Part shown: piece after piece, positions 13,252 to 14,124 of the stretch
Layout of the letters: every line of letters begins with the position of its first letter
Numbering within the stretch: position 1 is the first letter of the stretch
Assembly: GCA_903944295.1 (NCBI GenBank)
Contig: CAJARA010000024.1
Location: 1 to 14,124, forward strand
Source: an uncultured Chloroflexota bacterium
GTDB lineage: Bacteria > Chloroflexota > Limnocylindria > Limnocylindrales > Limnocylindraceae
Length of the DNA stretch: 14,124 bases
Direction: 5' to 3'
Program-made: the position numbers and the translations under genes
The notes under the pieces: generated by a model
What the model was told of the DNA's origin: nothing
Databases searched by the model: none
The model's input: the letters and a program-made list of their open reading frames with translations, nothing else

Positions 13252-13721
13252 GTGGATTTAGCGTCTCGCGACTGAACCACGCCGTCCTCTATGTGCGTAG
13301 CGCAAAGGGGGCGGCGGAGTTCTATGCGAAGGCGTTCGGATTTGTGATTGCGGGGGAGGAGTTCGCTGGGAAGGCGATCTTCATGCGATCCGCGACCACG
13401 GAGAACCATCATGATCTTGGACTTTTTGAGGTGGGCCCGGATGCTCCTCGCGCAGCACGCGGCAGCACTGGGCTCTACCACTTGGCCTGGGAGGTGAGCT
13501 CCATCCGTGACCTCGCTGCAGCGGCGCAGACGCTTGGTGAACTTGGCGCACTTACTGGGGCGAGCGATCACGGCGTCAGTAAGAGCCTCTACGGCGCTGA
13601 TCCAGACGGCAACGAGTTCGAGATTATGTGGCGTGTCCCCGCATCGGCGTGGGGCGAGTTTGCAGAACACGCGGCCATCCTGCCGCTCAACTTGGAAGCC
13701 GAACTCGCGCGCTGGGGGTAG
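13248..13721 (+). CDS. VOC family (glyoxalase/extradiol dioxygenase fold) protein
   Basis: 157 aa, GTG start overlapping the previous stop by 4 nt. One vicinal-oxygen-chelate unit of two beta-alpha-beta modules: LNHAVLYVRSAKGAAEFYAKAFGF (9-32) and YHLAWEV (77-83), then DPDGNEFEIMW (118-128). The metal triad looks complete with His11, His78 and Glu125, so an Fe or Mn enzyme is possible; HHDLGLF (54-60) is also typical of dioxygenase-like members. Substrates of VOC enzymes range from methylglyoxal adducts to catechols and fosfomycin. Placement under a MarR regulator fits aromatic or electrophile stress (inference). The next gene starts 10 nt later. Confidence 0.9.
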   Translation: MSGFSVSRLNHAVLYVRSAKGAAEFYAKAFGFVIAGEEFAGKAIFMRSATTENHHDLGLFEVGPDAPRAARGSTGLYHLAWEVSSIRDLAAAAQTLGELGALTGASDHGVSKSLYGADPDGNEFEIMWRVPASAWGEFAEHAAILPLNLEAELARWG

Positions 13722-13731
13722 ACTCCGCTGC

Positions 13732-14124
13732 ATGTCTGATCCGCTCGGTCCAATGCAGGGGAGCCTGCGCCTAGTCACCTTCATGACTGACTTCGGGCTG
13801 CGCGATCCCTCTGCTGGCGTCCTCTCCGGTGTTGTCCTGGCGATGACACCTGACGCGCGAACGCTCGACCTCACCCACGCAATCCCTCCGTATGACGTTG
13901 AGGCGGGCGCCGAGGCGCTCGTTGAGTCGCTCGTCCATCTTCCTGTTGGGGCACATGTGGCGGTGGTTGATCCAGGCGTTGGGACGCAGCGCCGACCGAT
14001 CGCCATTCGTTGTGTTCGCGGTGACGTGCTGATTGGCCCAGACAACGGGCTCCTCCTCCCCGCTGCGAAGGCGCTCGGCGGAGTTGCCGCCGTGGTGGTC
14101 CTTGATGACGAGCGTTGGTGGGGA
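13732..14124 (+). CDS. SAM hydroxide adenosyltransferase (DUF62), 3' end outside window
   Basis: 131 codons to the edge, open throughout, roughly the N-terminal half of the family. Motifs: TFMTDFGLRDPSAGVLSG (16-33) with Asp20, LDLTHAIPPYDVEAGAEAL (46-64), VVDPGVG (82-88) and IGPDNGLL (106-113). The family hydrolyses S-adenosylmethionine to adenosine and methionine and is related to fluorinase and chlorinase. The usual Tyr of DPYxG is Ser here. The halogenase-specific insert cannot be judged from the part seen, but the LRD run is typical of the hydrolase group. Start ATG at 13732 lies 10 nt after the VOC stop with a weak Shine-Dalgarno. Confidence 0.9.
   Translation, partial: MSDPLGPMQGSLRLVTFMTDFGLRDPSAGVLSGVVLAMTPDARTLDLTHAIPPYDVEAGAEALVESLVHLPVGAHVAVVDPGVGTQRRPIAIRCVRGDVLIGPDNGLLLPAAKALGGVAAVVVLDDERWWG

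Noticed and set aside
12777..14045. 422-codon open frame on the minus strand opposite the membrane, VOC and SAM-hydrolase genes
   Set aside because: It lies antisense to three genes with clear family motifs, its translation is low-complexity Arg/Ser/Pro-rich, and GC-rich DNA often leaves such antisense frames open.
1..14124. Search for insertion sequences, CRISPR arrays, tRNA or rRNA genes and riboswitches
   Set aside because: No transposase motifs, regularly spaced repeats, cloverleaf-like or conserved rRNA sequence were noticed by eye; a covariance-model scan was not possible.

Overview
This is a GC-rich, tightly packed bacterial chromosomal window. There are 15 protein genes, several 1- to 5-nt overlaps or gaps, GTG and TTG starts beside ATG, and no mobile elements, CRISPR arrays, tRNAs or rRNAs seen. 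No stretch longer than about 200 bases lacks a gene. The rhodanese with its SufE-like neighbour resembles actinobacterial pairs. Several genes have a TAnnnT box 6-7 nt before the ATG and no useful Shine-Dalgarno, which suggests frequent leaderless transcription. An actinobacterial or Chloroflexota-like aerobe with a compact genome fits best. This is inference; no marker gene is present.

Layout. (1) 1-5044, minus strand: a PIG-L/LmbE-type deacetylase, then ctaC-ctaD-ctaE (aa3-type oxidase subunits II, I, III), then a kynurenine-formamidase-like hydrolase cut by the window edge. CtaC carries an extra C-terminal cupredoxin domain with a complete type 1 copper ligand set. CtaD has the Tyr-Ser-His-Pro signature of A2-type oxidases. 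(2) 5206-6555, plus: a GH1 beta-glucosidase, divergent from the deacetylase. (3) 6573-8337, minus: a DUF805 membrane protein and an MFS exporter. (4) 8424-10069, plus: a pirin and a LysE/RhtB-type exporter, with a perfect 8-3-8 palindrome in the divergent DUF805/pirin spacer. (5) 10103-11575, plus: a possible 16-residue leader ORF ending in Cys-stop, a two-domain rhodanese and a SufE-like protein. (6) 11585-14124: a minus-strand MarR regulator faces away from a plus-strand operon of a LUD-domain protein, a small membrane protein, a VOC-fold protein and a SAM hydroxide adenosyltransferase (partial). Two GTTGC-N4-GCAAC palindromes sit on the -35 and -10/+1 of the operon promoter.

The genes suggest aerobic respiration in which a tethered copper protein may hand electrons to CuA. 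They also suggest sulfur transfer to Fe-S assembly (rhodanese plus SufE), a MarR-controlled stress or aromatic-response operon, and sugar hydrolysis. Strongest leads are the CtaC-cupredoxin fusion, the leader ORF with a hairpin over its Cys codon, and the MarR operator pair.
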